NCBI GenBank assembly: GCA_039995105.1
Contig: CP146203.1
Span: forward strand, 372,001-436,000
Reading direction: 5' to 3'
Source: Jonesiaceae bacterium BS-20
GTDB taxonomy: Bacteria; Actinomycetota; Actinomycetes; Actinomycetales; Cellulomonadaceae
DNA length: 64,000 bases
In this document: in pieces, positions 33,345-43,756 of the stretch
How the letters are laid out: every line of letters begins with the position of its first letter
Position numbering within the stretch: position 1 is the first letter of the stretch
Notes under the pieces: model-generated
What the model saw: only the letters and a program-made list of their open reading frames with translations
Told to the model about the DNA's origin: nothing
The model's database searches: none
Translations under genes and position numbers: made by a program

Positions 33345-36308
33345 TTGAACGCCAAGAAAGTCAAAGATCAAGCATCGAAACAGCCCATGAGTAACAAGAA
33401 GTTCCTCTGGATCTGGACACCTATTTTGGCGTTCGTGGCGGTTTTGGTTCTGGTTGTAAATATCGGACTCAACATCGGTTCCAACTGGGTAGCTTCTCAG
33501 TTCGGTGGCGGCACCTACACGGTTAACACCGCTGAGAAGGCTGCTGGCTGGGACACCGAGTACTACAAGTCAGATTTCAAGACCGTTGAAGACGTTGATG
33601 CCGCCGCCAAGGAACTTGTTCAGGAGATTGCCGGCGAGGGCATCGTTCTTGCTAAGCACGAGGGCGACGCACTGCCACTTGCTGCTGGCGCTAAGGTCAC
33701 CATGCTGGGACGCGCAGCCGCCGACCCGGTTTACGGTGGCGCCGGTTCCGGTTCCGTTGACACCACGACCGCGATCAACGCCCGCCAGGGTCTTGAGAAC
33801 GCTGGTCTGCAGGTCAACGACGCCATGTTCGTAGCCATTGAGGAAGAGGCAGCCAAGAGCCGCCGCGGCTTCATTGAGATGGACCTGCCAGACAAGTCCA
33901 CCTACAACATTGGTGAACTGCCACTAGCTATTTACGAGGCACAGGCCGCATCCATGAAGGACTTTGCCGATGCCGCACTGGTTTACATTGCCCGCCCAGG
34001 TGGCGAGGGTGGAGACCTTACCCAGGACATGACCGGTTGGGATGAGAACCTCACCGATGGTCAGCACCAGCTGGAGCTGAACAAGGACGAGCTCGACCTG
34101 ATCGACTTTGCCGGTAAGAACTTCGACAACGTAGTTGTTGTAGTGAACTCCTCAACTTCCATGGAACTGGGCGTTGTCCAGGACAACCCCGAGGTTGACT
34201 CCGTTCTGCTGATCGGTTCACCGGGTGCAACCGGATTCAATGCTGTTGGTGACGTAATCGCCGGCCAGCTGAACCCATCGGGCCGCACCGTTGACATCTG
34301 GTCAAGCGACTTCTCCGCTGACCCAACCTTTGTGAACTTCGGTCACTTCATTTACGAGAACCTGGAAGTTTCATTCCCAGCTTCCGCAATTGAGGCAGCT
34401 GCTTCAAACGCTACGGTTACCAACGAGGCACCTTTTGTTAACTACCAAGAGGGCATCTACTTCGGTTACCGCTACTACGAGACCGCCGCAGCCGAGGGCT
34501 TCATTGACTACGACAAGGCCGTGGTTTACCCGTTCGGTTACGGTCTGAGCTTCACTAACTTCGGTTGGGAAATCGCTAACTCCACGTTCGGTGAAGTTGA
34601 TGGCGAGATCTCCATTGACGTTAAGGTCACCAACACCGGTGATGTGGCTGGCAAGGACGTAGTTGAACTCTTCTACTCCGCGCCGTACACCAAGGGTGGC
34701 ATTGAGAAGTCCGAGGTTGTTCTCGGTGGCTTCGCCAAGACCGGCATCATTGAGCCAGGTCAGTCAGAAACCGTAACCATCACCATGGCTGTTGAAGACA
34801 TGGCGTCATACGACTACAAGGAAAACCGCGCGTACATCCTTGAAGCCGGAGACTACAAGCTCACGGTTCGCACCGACTCACACAACGTAGCCGCTGGCAC
34901 CGAGGAACTGGTTTACACGGTTTCCCAGGACGTTGTTTACGACGGCGAGAACAAGCGTGCTTCAGACAAGACTGAAGTTACCAACCAGTTTGATGACGTA
35001 TCCGAGGCATTCGTAGATGCACCGCAAGAGGGCAAGATCCTCAACATGTCACGTGCTGACTTTGCTGGCACCTTCCCAACCGCACCTACCAAGGATCTCT
35101 TGCAGGCATCGGACGCTACCGCTGAGGGCTTCAAGCCTTATGACGCAAAGGCTGCTGCTGAGGCATTTGACGGTAAGGCACCAGCCACCGGCAAGAACTC
35201 AGACCTGACGCTCATTGACATGCGCGGACTGGCCATTGATGACGCAAAGTGGGATGAACTGCTTGACTCGTTGACCATCGATGAGATGACCAACATGCTC
35301 CTCAATGGTGCATACCAGACGGCCGCAATTGTTTCGATTGCTAAGCCACTGACCACCGAGCTTGACGGTCCTGCTGGATTCTCCTCATTCATTAACGCTT
35401 CCATTAACGGAACCGCCTACCCATCCGAGTACCTGGTTGCCCAGACTTGGAACGTAGACATGGCCTACGCCATGGGTGAGATGCTCGGCCAAGAGGCCCT
35501 GTTCAAGGATGTTTCCGGTTGGTACGCGCCGGCTCTGAACCTGCACCGTTCACCATTTGCAGGACGTAACTTTGAGTACTACTCAGAGGACCCGTTCCTG
35601 TCCGGTGTTATGACGCTTGCTGCCTCAAACGGTGCAGCAACCAAGGGTCTGTACACCACGCTCAAGCACTTCGCTCTGAACGACCAGGAGATCAACCGTG
35701 TAAACAACGGTATTGCCACCTGGGCCAACGAGCAGACCATCCGTGAGATCTACTTGAAGCCATTCGAGATGGCCGTCAAGAACATCGAGATGCCAGTTCC
35801 TTACATTGCTGATGACAACGGCACGATCGAGGAGACCACGGTTGGTTCAACCGCTGTCATGAGCTCGTTCAACCGCATTGGTTCTGTTTGGGCAGGTGGC
35901 TCGGTTCCACTCATGGACACCGTGCTGCGTGGCGAGTGGGGCTTTGAAGGCTTTGTTATCTCAGACTTCAACCTCTACCGTTACATGAACCCAAACCAGT
36001 CAATTAACGCTGGTACGGACCTGACCTTGACCTTTGCTCCTTCGAAGTCATTCGATGACACCGAGTCAGCACTGGCCCAGACGGATATCCGCAAGGCTAC
36101 CCACAACATCTTGTACACCGTTGCTAACTCCAACGCGATGAACGGGTTTGCTCCGGGAGCCACGGTTTCCTACAGCCCACCAATGTGGCGCTACATCCAG
36201 TACGGCGCATCCGGTGTACTTGGCTTGGGCGTACTCGTTGGAGCGGTTCTGGTTGGTCGCCGTGTTTCTAAGCACAACAAGGCGCAAGCAACCACTTCTG
36301 CTGCGTAG
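33345..36308 (+). CDS. Domain-permuted GH3 glycosidase, membrane-anchored at both ends
   Basis: A 987-residue protein. The first transmembrane helix is at about residues 20-45. The GH3 sandwich domain comes first (GEGIVLAKHEGDALPL at about 95, YGGAGSGSVD), then a YRYYE and FGYGLSFTNF segment and an FnIII-like domain. Only then comes the TIM barrel (LDGPAGFSSF, GRNFEYYSEDPFLSG, KHFALNDQE) with nucleophile D874 in FVISDF. A second transmembrane helix (about 945-968) and a basic tail end it. This reversed order is known for a minority of GH3 enzymes, such as those of Ruminococcus albus. The TTG at 33345 is chosen because AAGGAG lies seven bases upstream. Confidence 0.92.
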   Translation: MNAKKVKDQASKQPMSNKKFLWIWTPILAFVAVLVLVVNIGLNIGSNWVASQFGGGTYTVNTAEKAAGWDTEYYKSDFKTVEDVDAAAKELVQEIAGEGIVLAKHEGDALPLAAGAKVTMLGRAAADPVYGGAGSGSVDTTTAINARQGLENAGLQVNDAMFVAIEEEAAKSRRGFIEMDLPDKSTYNIGELPLAIYEAQAASMKDFADAALVYIARPGGEGGDLTQDMTGWDENLTDGQHQLELNKDELDLIDFAGKNFDNVVVVVNSSTSMELGVVQDNPEVDSVLLIGSPGATGFNAVGDVIAGQLNPSGRTVDIWSSDFSADPTFVNFGHFIYENLEVSFPASAIEAAASNATVTNEAPFVNYQEGIYFGYRYYETAAAEGFIDYDKAVVYPFGYGLSFTNFGWEIANSTFGEVDGEISIDVKVTNTGDVAGKDVVELFYSAPYTKGGIEKSEVVLGGFAKTGIIEPGQSETVTITMAVEDMASYDYKENRAYILEAGDYKLTVRTDSHNVAAGTEELVYTVSQDVVYDGENKRASDKTEVTNQFDDVSEAFVDAPQEGKILNMSRADFAGTFPTAPTKDLLQASDATAEGFKPYDAKAAAEAFDGKAPATGKNSDLTLIDMRGLAIDDAKWDELLDSLTIDEMTNMLLNGAYQTAAIVSIAKPLTTELDGPAGFSSFINASINGTAYPSEYLVAQTWNVDMAYAMGEMLGQEALFKDVSGWYAPALNLHRSPFAGRNFEYYSEDPFLSGVMTLAASNGAATKGLYTTLKHFALNDQEINRVNNGIATWANEQTIREIYLKPFEMAVKNIEMPVPYIADDNGTIEETTVGSTAVMSSFNRIGSVWAGGSVPLMDTVLRGEWGFEGFVISDFNLYRYMNPNQSINAGTDLTLTFAPSKSFDDTESALAQTDIRKATHNILYTVANSNAMNGFAPGATVSYSPPMWRYIQYGASGVLGLGVLVGAVLVGRRVSKHNKAQATTSAA

Positions 36309-36322
36309 TATGAACTGAAGAT

Positions 36323-36358
36323 GTGATGGGGCTGTCACTTGTGTGACGGCCCCATTAC
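36323..36358 (+). terminator. Terminator of the permuted GH3 gene
   Basis: Arms 36323-36338 and 36343-36358 pair with two wobble or mismatch positions around a four-base loop, followed by ACGTTTTTCC. It separates the GH3 gene from glf. Confidence 0.85.
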
Positions 36359-36405
36359 ACGTTTTTCCCCAGGCTTTACGATGCCTCAACTAGGTTCGAT
36401 CCTGA

Positions 36406-38462
<2,057 letters not shown>

Positions 38463-38936
38463 GTAACCCTATAGCCTAAAGTAGTAATCCCGAGGGTTGC
38501 TCAGCAATGAGCGGCTTGCCTCATTAGGGTTTTTTAGAGAAGACATCGTATAGCATACCTAGGTATGTTGCCGGTGTCTTTTCGCTTTCCGGGTGTGCGG
38601 CGAGTTTATTAGGGGTTCCTTGGCTGACGATCGTCTGCGGTTGTTACTTCTATACTAGACGTGTAGTCCCCGGAACTGGCCTCTCCCGACTTGAGCGGTG
38701 AAGGCTCCGGGGTTCTTCTTTTGCCCTAGTAGCATTACCTCGACGGTAAAACACCAATCTCGCGGGAGCGGACTACACTCCAAGGCCACCCTGCTACTGT
38801 CGCCACAATAAAGTAGGTCATGACAGGCAGCTAAGGCATCGGCGCAGAGCACCCTGAGACTGTGCCCTTTCCCTCTTAGACAGCCAACTCGGCGTGTAGG
38901 TAGAGGTATCCAACATTTAAGGGGTAGATTTCTGCT
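38463..38936. other. 474-base non-coding stretch with three terminator-like hairpins
   Basis: No frame with a credible start is present on either strand. On the plus strand three hairpin-plus-T-run structures follow one another: AATGAG/CTCATT ending in TTTTTT at about 38507-38535; a 38-base hairpin at 38541-38578 ending TCTTTT; and a hairpin CCCCGGA/TCCGGGG at about 38668-38712 ending TTCTTCTTTT. The right end must contain the DUF3499 promoter. It may encode small RNAs or be debris from an insertion. Confidence 0.5.
38541..38578 (+). terminator. Hairpin with central CATACCTAGGTATG palindrome
   Basis: The outer AGACA and TGTCT and the central perfect 14-base palindrome pair, with mismatches between; TTTT follows at the right. 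No gene precedes it on the plus strand except glf about 0.9 kb upstream, so what it terminates is unclear. Confidence 0.5.
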
Positions 38937-39494
38937 GTGCTTATACACCGTCAATGTTCCCGTACCGCCTGCGCGGACCCCGCAGTTGCAACACTGACGT
39001 ACGTGTACTCAGATTCAACTGCTGTTCTTGGTCCGCTTGCGGCGACCGCTGAGCCACACAACTACGATCTCTGTGACCGTCACGCCGGCCGTTTGACGGC
39101 CCCGCGTGGTTGGAACGTGCTTCGGGTTGGTCCTTCGGACCAGGATTATGCAGGCAAGGTTGATCCGCAGATTTCTGCTGAGGAAGCTGAGCAGGAGAAG
39201 TTCCGCCAGCGCCAGGTTGAACTTTCCACACCACTTTCAAAGCCTGACGATGACTGGGCCGCGTTAGCGGATGCCGTTCAGCCCGCAATTCAGCCGCCAG
39301 TACCGCAGCCGCCTGCGCCGCCGCAGATGCCGGCGCAGGGTTTCCGTAACCCGGCTAGGGCACTTGAGGCTTCCGCTCCCACACTGAGCCGGGGCGAGTT
39401 TGAAAACCCCAAGCACGCGTTGCAGACCGCTTCACGCGATCCGCAGGAGATTACTCGTCGTGGCCACCTGCGCGTTTTGCGCGGCGAGGGCTAG
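38937..39494 (+). CDS. DUF3499 family protein
   Basis: A 185-residue protein with the DUF3499 N-terminal signature: RQCSRTAC, ATLTYVYSDSTAVLGPL, EPHNYDLCDRHAGRLTAPRGW. The four cysteine/histidine groups suggest a zinc site. The C-terminal half is Pro/Gln/Ala-rich and poorly ordered. The role is unknown. In other actinobacteria this gene stands directly beside the metallopeptidase-like and phosphomannomutase genes; here about 22 kb separates it from the former. It starts at a GTG. Confidence 0.9.
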   Translation: MLIHRQCSRTACADPAVATLTYVYSDSTAVLGPLAATAEPHNYDLCDRHAGRLTAPRGWNVLRVGPSDQDYAGKVDPQISAEEAEQEKFRQRQVELSTPLSKPDDDWAALADAVQPAIQPPVPQPPAPPQMPAQGFRNPARALEASAPTLSRGEFENPKHALQTASRDPQEITRRGHLRVLRGEG

Positions 39495-39645
39495 ACCCAG
39501 AGTCTCGCGGTATTTTCGGCTAGTTCCTTGCGAACATGCGCCGTTGAGTAGTAGTTGGTGCGCACAAGGTGACAGAAGCATGAATTTGTTGTCTGCTGGA
39601 AGTGCGCATTACATATTTAAAGTTCCAGCACAGTAGGCTGGCCTC

Positions 39646-41148
39646 ATGGGAAATGAACAGGTGACACCCGTGCATGATCTTTCAGCACTTATTAAGTCCT
39701 ATGACGTGCGGGGTCTTGTGGCTTCGCAATTTACCCCCGAGGTTGCCAAGGCTATTGGCGCCGCGTTTGCGACGGTGGTTGTGATTCCAGATTCGGGCGA
39801 TGCTGGCGATGCCACCCCGAGCGACCTGGATAAGGCCACCGAGCGACCGCGCGTAGTTATTGGCCGGGACATGCGTGACTCGGGTCCGGCTCTGGTTGCG
39901 GCATTTGCCGAGGGCCTGACTGAAGCTGGCGTTGACGTCCTTGATATTGGTCTGTGTTCCACGGATGGCCTGTACCACGCGTCTGGAATCTTTAATATCC
40001 CCGGTGCGATGTTCACAGCTAGCCACAATCCAGCGGAGTACAACGGCATTAAAATGTGCCGCGCGGGTGCCAGCCCTGTTGGTCAAGATTCAGGCCTGAG
40101 CCGGATCCGTGAGCTCGCTGAGCAGTACCTGCAGTATGGTCTGCCGGGTGCCGCTACCCAGTACGGTCAGGTTTCCCAGCGAGAGACACTTGGCGCATAC
40201 GCCAAGTTCCTGCGTGACTTGGTAGATATTTCCGGCAACCGCAAGCTGAAAGTCGTTGTCGATGCCGGTAACGGTATGGGCGGACTGACCGTTCCAGCGG
40301 TGCTGGGAACGGCCGCCGGCCTAGCTGAATTGCCCCTTGAAATTGTGCCTCTGTACTTTGAACTTGATGGCACGTTCCCTAACCATGAGGCCAACCCACT
40401 TGAGCCTGCCAACTTAGTTGACCTGCAAAAGGCCGTCGTTGAGCACCAAGCAGACATTGGTTTGGCTTTCGATGGTGACGCTGACCGTTGCTTTGTTGTT
40501 GATGAGCTAGGACAGCCGGTCAACCCTTCCTCAATCACCGCCCTAGTGGGTCTGCGTGAGGTCGCCAATGAGCGCGACGAGGGCCGTGAACCAACGATCA
40601 TTCATAACCTGATCACCTCAGCTGCGGTGCCTGATCTCATGAAGCAGGCTGGTGCTAAGGTAATCCGCTCCCGCGTGGGCCACTCCTTTATCAAGGCCCT
40701 CATGGCTGAGCACGGCGCCGTATTTGGTGGAGAGCACTCGGCTCACTACTACTTCCGGGACTTCTTCTTTGCAGATACCGGCATGCTTGCCGCGCTGCAC
40801 GTATTGGCAGCACTGGGGGAGCAGGACCACCCCATGTCCGCTATTTCCGAGATCTACGCTCCGTACATCTCAAGCGGCGAAATCAACTCGACCATCACCG
40901 ATGTACCAGCCGCAGTTGCCCGCGTTGTTGACGCCTACGTCACCAAGAAGGGCGCTGGCGACGTTGAAGTTGATGAACTCGACGGCCTGACTGTTTCGCA
41001 CTGGAACTCTCACCCGCAGTGGTGGTTCAACCTGCGTGCCTCAAACACTGAGCCGCTGCTACGCCTCAATGTGGAAGCAGCCGATGAAGACATCATGGAA
41101 AAGGTCCGGGACGACGTTCTCGCGCTAATCCGCCAAGACAACGCGTAA
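39646..41148 (+). CDS. manB: Phosphomannomutase/phosphoglucomutase
   Basis: A 500-residue alpha-D-phosphohexomutase that interconverts the 6- and 1-phosphates of mannose or glucose, feeding GDP-mannose and envelope glycans. Domains run in the usual order: the active serine in MFTASHNPAEYNG, magnesium loop DGDADRC, sugar loop GGEHSAHYYFRD, and the phosphate-binding RASNTEPLLRL near the C-terminus. An inserted acidic loop near residue 50 is slightly unusual. It is followed 58 bp later by the Trm112-like gene. Mannose rather than glucose specificity is inferred from gene context. Confidence 0.92.
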   Translation: MGNEQVTPVHDLSALIKSYDVRGLVASQFTPEVAKAIGAAFATVVVIPDSGDAGDATPSDLDKATERPRVVIGRDMRDSGPALVAAFAEGLTEAGVDVLDIGLCSTDGLYHASGIFNIPGAMFTASHNPAEYNGIKMCRAGASPVGQDSGLSRIRELAEQYLQYGLPGAATQYGQVSQRETLGAYAKFLRDLVDISGNRKLKVVVDAGNGMGGLTVPAVLGTAAGLAELPLEIVPLYFELDGTFPNHEANPLEPANLVDLQKAVVEHQADIGLAFDGDADRCFVVDELGQPVNPSSITALVGLREVANERDEGREPTIIHNLITSAAVPDLMKQAGAKVIRSRVGHSFIKALMAEHGAVFGGEHSAHYYFRDFFFADTGMLAALHVLAALGEQDHPMSAISEIYAPYISSGEINSTITDVPAAVARVVDAYVTKKGAGDVEVDELDGLTVSHWNSHPQWWFNLRASNTEPLLRLNVEAADEDIMEKVRDDVLALIRQDNA

Positions 41149-41206
41149 ACCCAAGCACTGCGCTTGTTAACTCAGCGCATCCCGCACCACCAAGAAGGAA
41201 CTTATT

Positions 41207-41407
41207 GTGTCTAATAGCCTCATCAGCGATTCAAACAGCTGGGTCCGACAGATCCTACGCTGCCCAGTAACCGGTGCCACCCTCATCGATGGTGAAGGCC
41301 CCAACGGAGAGCCAGAACTGCATTCTACAGACAAGAAGAATCCTCTGGCTTACCCAATCCGTGAAGGTATCCCAGTGTTGCTAGAAAGCGATGCTCGCAG
41401 CCTCTAG
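41207..41407 (+). CDS. Trm112-like small protein
   Basis: A 66-residue protein with the Trm112 pattern: W-V-R-Q-I-L-R-C-P-V-T-G near residue 20 and YPIREGIPVLL near the C-terminus. Trm112 proteins normally carry CPxC-type cysteines and activate methyltransferases. Only one cysteine is present here, so zinc binding is unlikely. It starts at a GTG preceded by AAGGAA. It closes the conserved DUF3499-phosphomannomutase group. Confidence 0.85.
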   Translation: MSNSLISDSNSWVRQILRCPVTGATLIDGEGPNGEPELHSTDKKNPLAYPIREGIPVLLESDARSL

Positions 41408-41481
41408 GTTTTTATTGAGGCTGAGTAGTACCGCTCACCTTGAACCAAATCAATTTTGTTTCCCCCTTTTGGAGTACCAAG

Positions 41482-43602
41482 GTGAGTAGTAGCCAGACAC
41501 AGGCACTAAGCCAATCTGAGCCAGCAGTACACAAGCGCCCAACAGTGATGCGTAAAGACATCCAAGCTTTACGAGCACTCGCAGTAGGGCTAGTAGTGAT
41601 TTATCACCTGTGGCCCAAGCGGCTAACTGGTGGATTCATCGGAGTGGACGTCTTCTTCGTCATTTCTGGCTTCCTCATCACCAGCCACCTTATTGCCAAG
41701 CCGCCAAAATCGCTGAAGGACTTTGGCGAGTTCTGGGGCCGGCGTATTAGGCGCCTCTTGCCAATCGCGTTCCTAGTGATGGCCTTAACCGCAATTGGAG
41801 TCTATTTTCTAGCCCCCGTTTCCCAATGGGCGGCGTCTGGGAGACAGCTCATCGCTTCTGCATTCTATGTGCAGAACTGGTCACTAGCGGGTGAGGCTGT
41901 TGACTACTTGGCGGCTGACAACGTTCCAACCGCGCTCCAGCACTATTGGTCGCTGTCCGTAGAAGAACAGTTCTATATTTTCTGGCCGTTATTCCTAGGA
42001 ATTTTGGCGTTCTTTGCTGCTCGTCAGCGATTCCTCAGTGCGAAGCTCTTTTCTGGTATTGGTGTCTCTCTGCTGATCACAGCATCCCTTGCATGGTCGT
42101 ACTACCTCACGCAAACCAGCCCCGGCGAAGCATATTTTGTTACTACCACCCGTATGTGGGAGCTGGCTTTCGGTGGCTTTGGCGCCTTCATCTTTGCTTG
42201 GGTAACCCGCATCTTGGGGAATCGTAATCAATTGAAGTCCGTCCTATCTTGGGCCGGTATTCTCATGATCATGTATGCCGCTATCACCTATGACGCCACC
42301 ACGGCATTCCCCGGCGTATCAGCAATGATTCCCGTACTAGGAACAGTCCTAGTGTTGGTTGTAAATGCAGAGTCGACAGTTGCTAGCCCGACGTGGTTTG
42401 CAAGTAATACGCCTACTCAGCATCTGGGCGACATCTCATACGGGATTTACCTATGGCACTGGCCAATTATCGTGCTGCTACCCGGTCTAATTGGGGAAAC
42501 GCTCAAGTGGCCCCACAAGCTGGTCGTCTTGATTGTAATCATTGCTCTTGCGAGTGCTTCGAAATACCTTATCGAAGATCCATTCCGCAAGCGGAATGCG
42601 TTTGGTAAGAAGCTCTCGGGCTCGTACATCTTTGCAATTTCTGGCATGTGCATACTTGCAATTGGTGCAGTCTTTCTCATGCAGCAAGCAGATAGGGCTG
42701 AGGCAAGATCTACCGAACTTGCCCAGGAAGCCGAAAAGGCCGCAGGAGACTGCTTTGGCGGGAACGCTCTAGTCACCGAAGGGTGTGTACCACACGGTGA
42801 ATCTCTATTGACTCAGCCAAACTTCATTGCCCAAGACAAGCCTGCCCCGTACACGGATGGCTGTTGGGTCGATGGAGATTTATCTGACCAGAAGACGTGC
42901 ATCTATGGTGCTGATCCCAAGACAGCAGATGCACACGTTGCACTGGTTGGTAACTCCCACGGGGGACATTGGCTTCCTGCACTGGAGGTTATCGCAAAGA
43001 AGAACAATTGGAGCATTGAAACGTTTTTAGCTTCAGAATGTTTCACAGTACTCGAGAAGATTCAATTCGAATCAGAAGAGTCTGCTCAAAACTGTTTGAA
43101 GTGGAACGAACGAGTAGTTAATACAATTGCAGACGGCAACTATGACTCAGTGGTCATATCTAACAGGACGTATCGAGTGCTGCCAGGCATGGACCGTACA
43201 CAAACCCGAGCTGCTACGGTTCCTCTTTACGAAGAGGTCTTAGGTATTTGGGAAGAGGCCGGTGTTCCAGTCCTAGTTATCAGGGATACCCCTTATGCGG
43301 ATGTGAAGAACGTGCCCGTGTGTGTTGACGAGAACAGGGATGACCTCTCAGCCTGCGACGGTGACCGATCTCGAGAAGTCCCTGACCCCCTTGCAGAGGC
43401 CTCAATGAACGTCGCATCTAACAGGATCGCGACACTCGATCTGACTGATCGCATTTGTCGAGATGACATTTGCTATTCAGTGGTGGGTGGAGTCATCGTC
43501 TATTTTGATGCTGGTCACCTATCTGCAACTTTTGCAAGGTCATTGGCTGACCCTATTGGCAGTAAGTTGGAGGATCTTGTAGAGAGAAAACAATCGTTCT
43601 GA
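41482..43602 (+). CDS. OafA/YrhL-like acyltransferase with SGNH domain
   Basis: An integral membrane O-acyltransferase (Acyl_transf_3) of about 10 helices (residues 25-380) with the catalytic-type histidine in VVIYHLWPKR and GVDVFFVISGFLI. A C-terminal extracytoplasmic SGNH-like domain carries GNSHGGHW and a late D-A-G-H-L-S acid/histidine motif. It should acetylate a surface polysaccharide or cell-wall polymer. The frame is open from 41440 (TTG), but the GTG at 41482 has GGAG seven bases upstream, giving 706 residues. It heads the AT-richer surface-polymer cluster. Confidence 0.92.
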   Translation: MSSSQTQALSQSEPAVHKRPTVMRKDIQALRALAVGLVVIYHLWPKRLTGGFIGVDVFFVISGFLITSHLIAKPPKSLKDFGEFWGRRIRRLLPIAFLVMALTAIGVYFLAPVSQWAASGRQLIASAFYVQNWSLAGEAVDYLAADNVPTALQHYWSLSVEEQFYIFWPLFLGILAFFAARQRFLSAKLFSGIGVSLLITASLAWSYYLTQTSPGEAYFVTTTRMWELAFGGFGAFIFAWVTRILGNRNQLKSVLSWAGILMIMYAAITYDATTAFPGVSAMIPVLGTVLVLVVNAESTVASPTWFASNTPTQHLGDISYGIYLWHWPIIVLLPGLIGETLKWPHKLVVLIVIIALASASKYLIEDPFRKRNAFGKKLSGSYIFAISGMCILAIGAVFLMQQADRAEARSTELAQEAEKAAGDCFGGNALVTEGCVPHGESLLTQPNFIAQDKPAPYTDGCWVDGDLSDQKTCIYGADPKTADAHVALVGNSHGGHWLPALEVIAKKNNWSIETFLASECFTVLEKIQFESEESAQNCLKWNERVVNTIADGNYDSVVISNRTYRVLPGMDRTQTRAATVPLYEEVLGIWEEAGVPVLVIRDTPYADVKNVPVCVDENRDDLSACDGDRSREVPDPLAEASMNVASNRIATLDLTDRICRDDICYSVVGGVIVYFDAGHLSATFARSLADPIGSKLEDLVERKQSF

Positions 43603-43756
43603 TTGTGATGCTCAGGGATTCATCGCCTGATACGTCCAGTAGTCGAACTAACACTTTGTAAACTGAATGAATCATTGCATAAATGGTAGATTTTAGATGA
43701 ATTCTTGGTAACAGTCTCGCTCGACCGGGACGCCGCGTCAATAAGGAAAACTGTAA

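Noticed and set aside
38640-38730. Possible tRNA-like fold near GTAGTCCCCGGAACTGG.
   Set aside because: No anticodon arm, T-loop or matching acceptor stem; it fits a simple hairpin followed by a T-rich run.
38655-38954. Minus-strand open frame before the DUF3499 gene.
   Set aside because: It overlaps the DUF3499 start and a hairpin with T tract and encodes no recognisable sequence.
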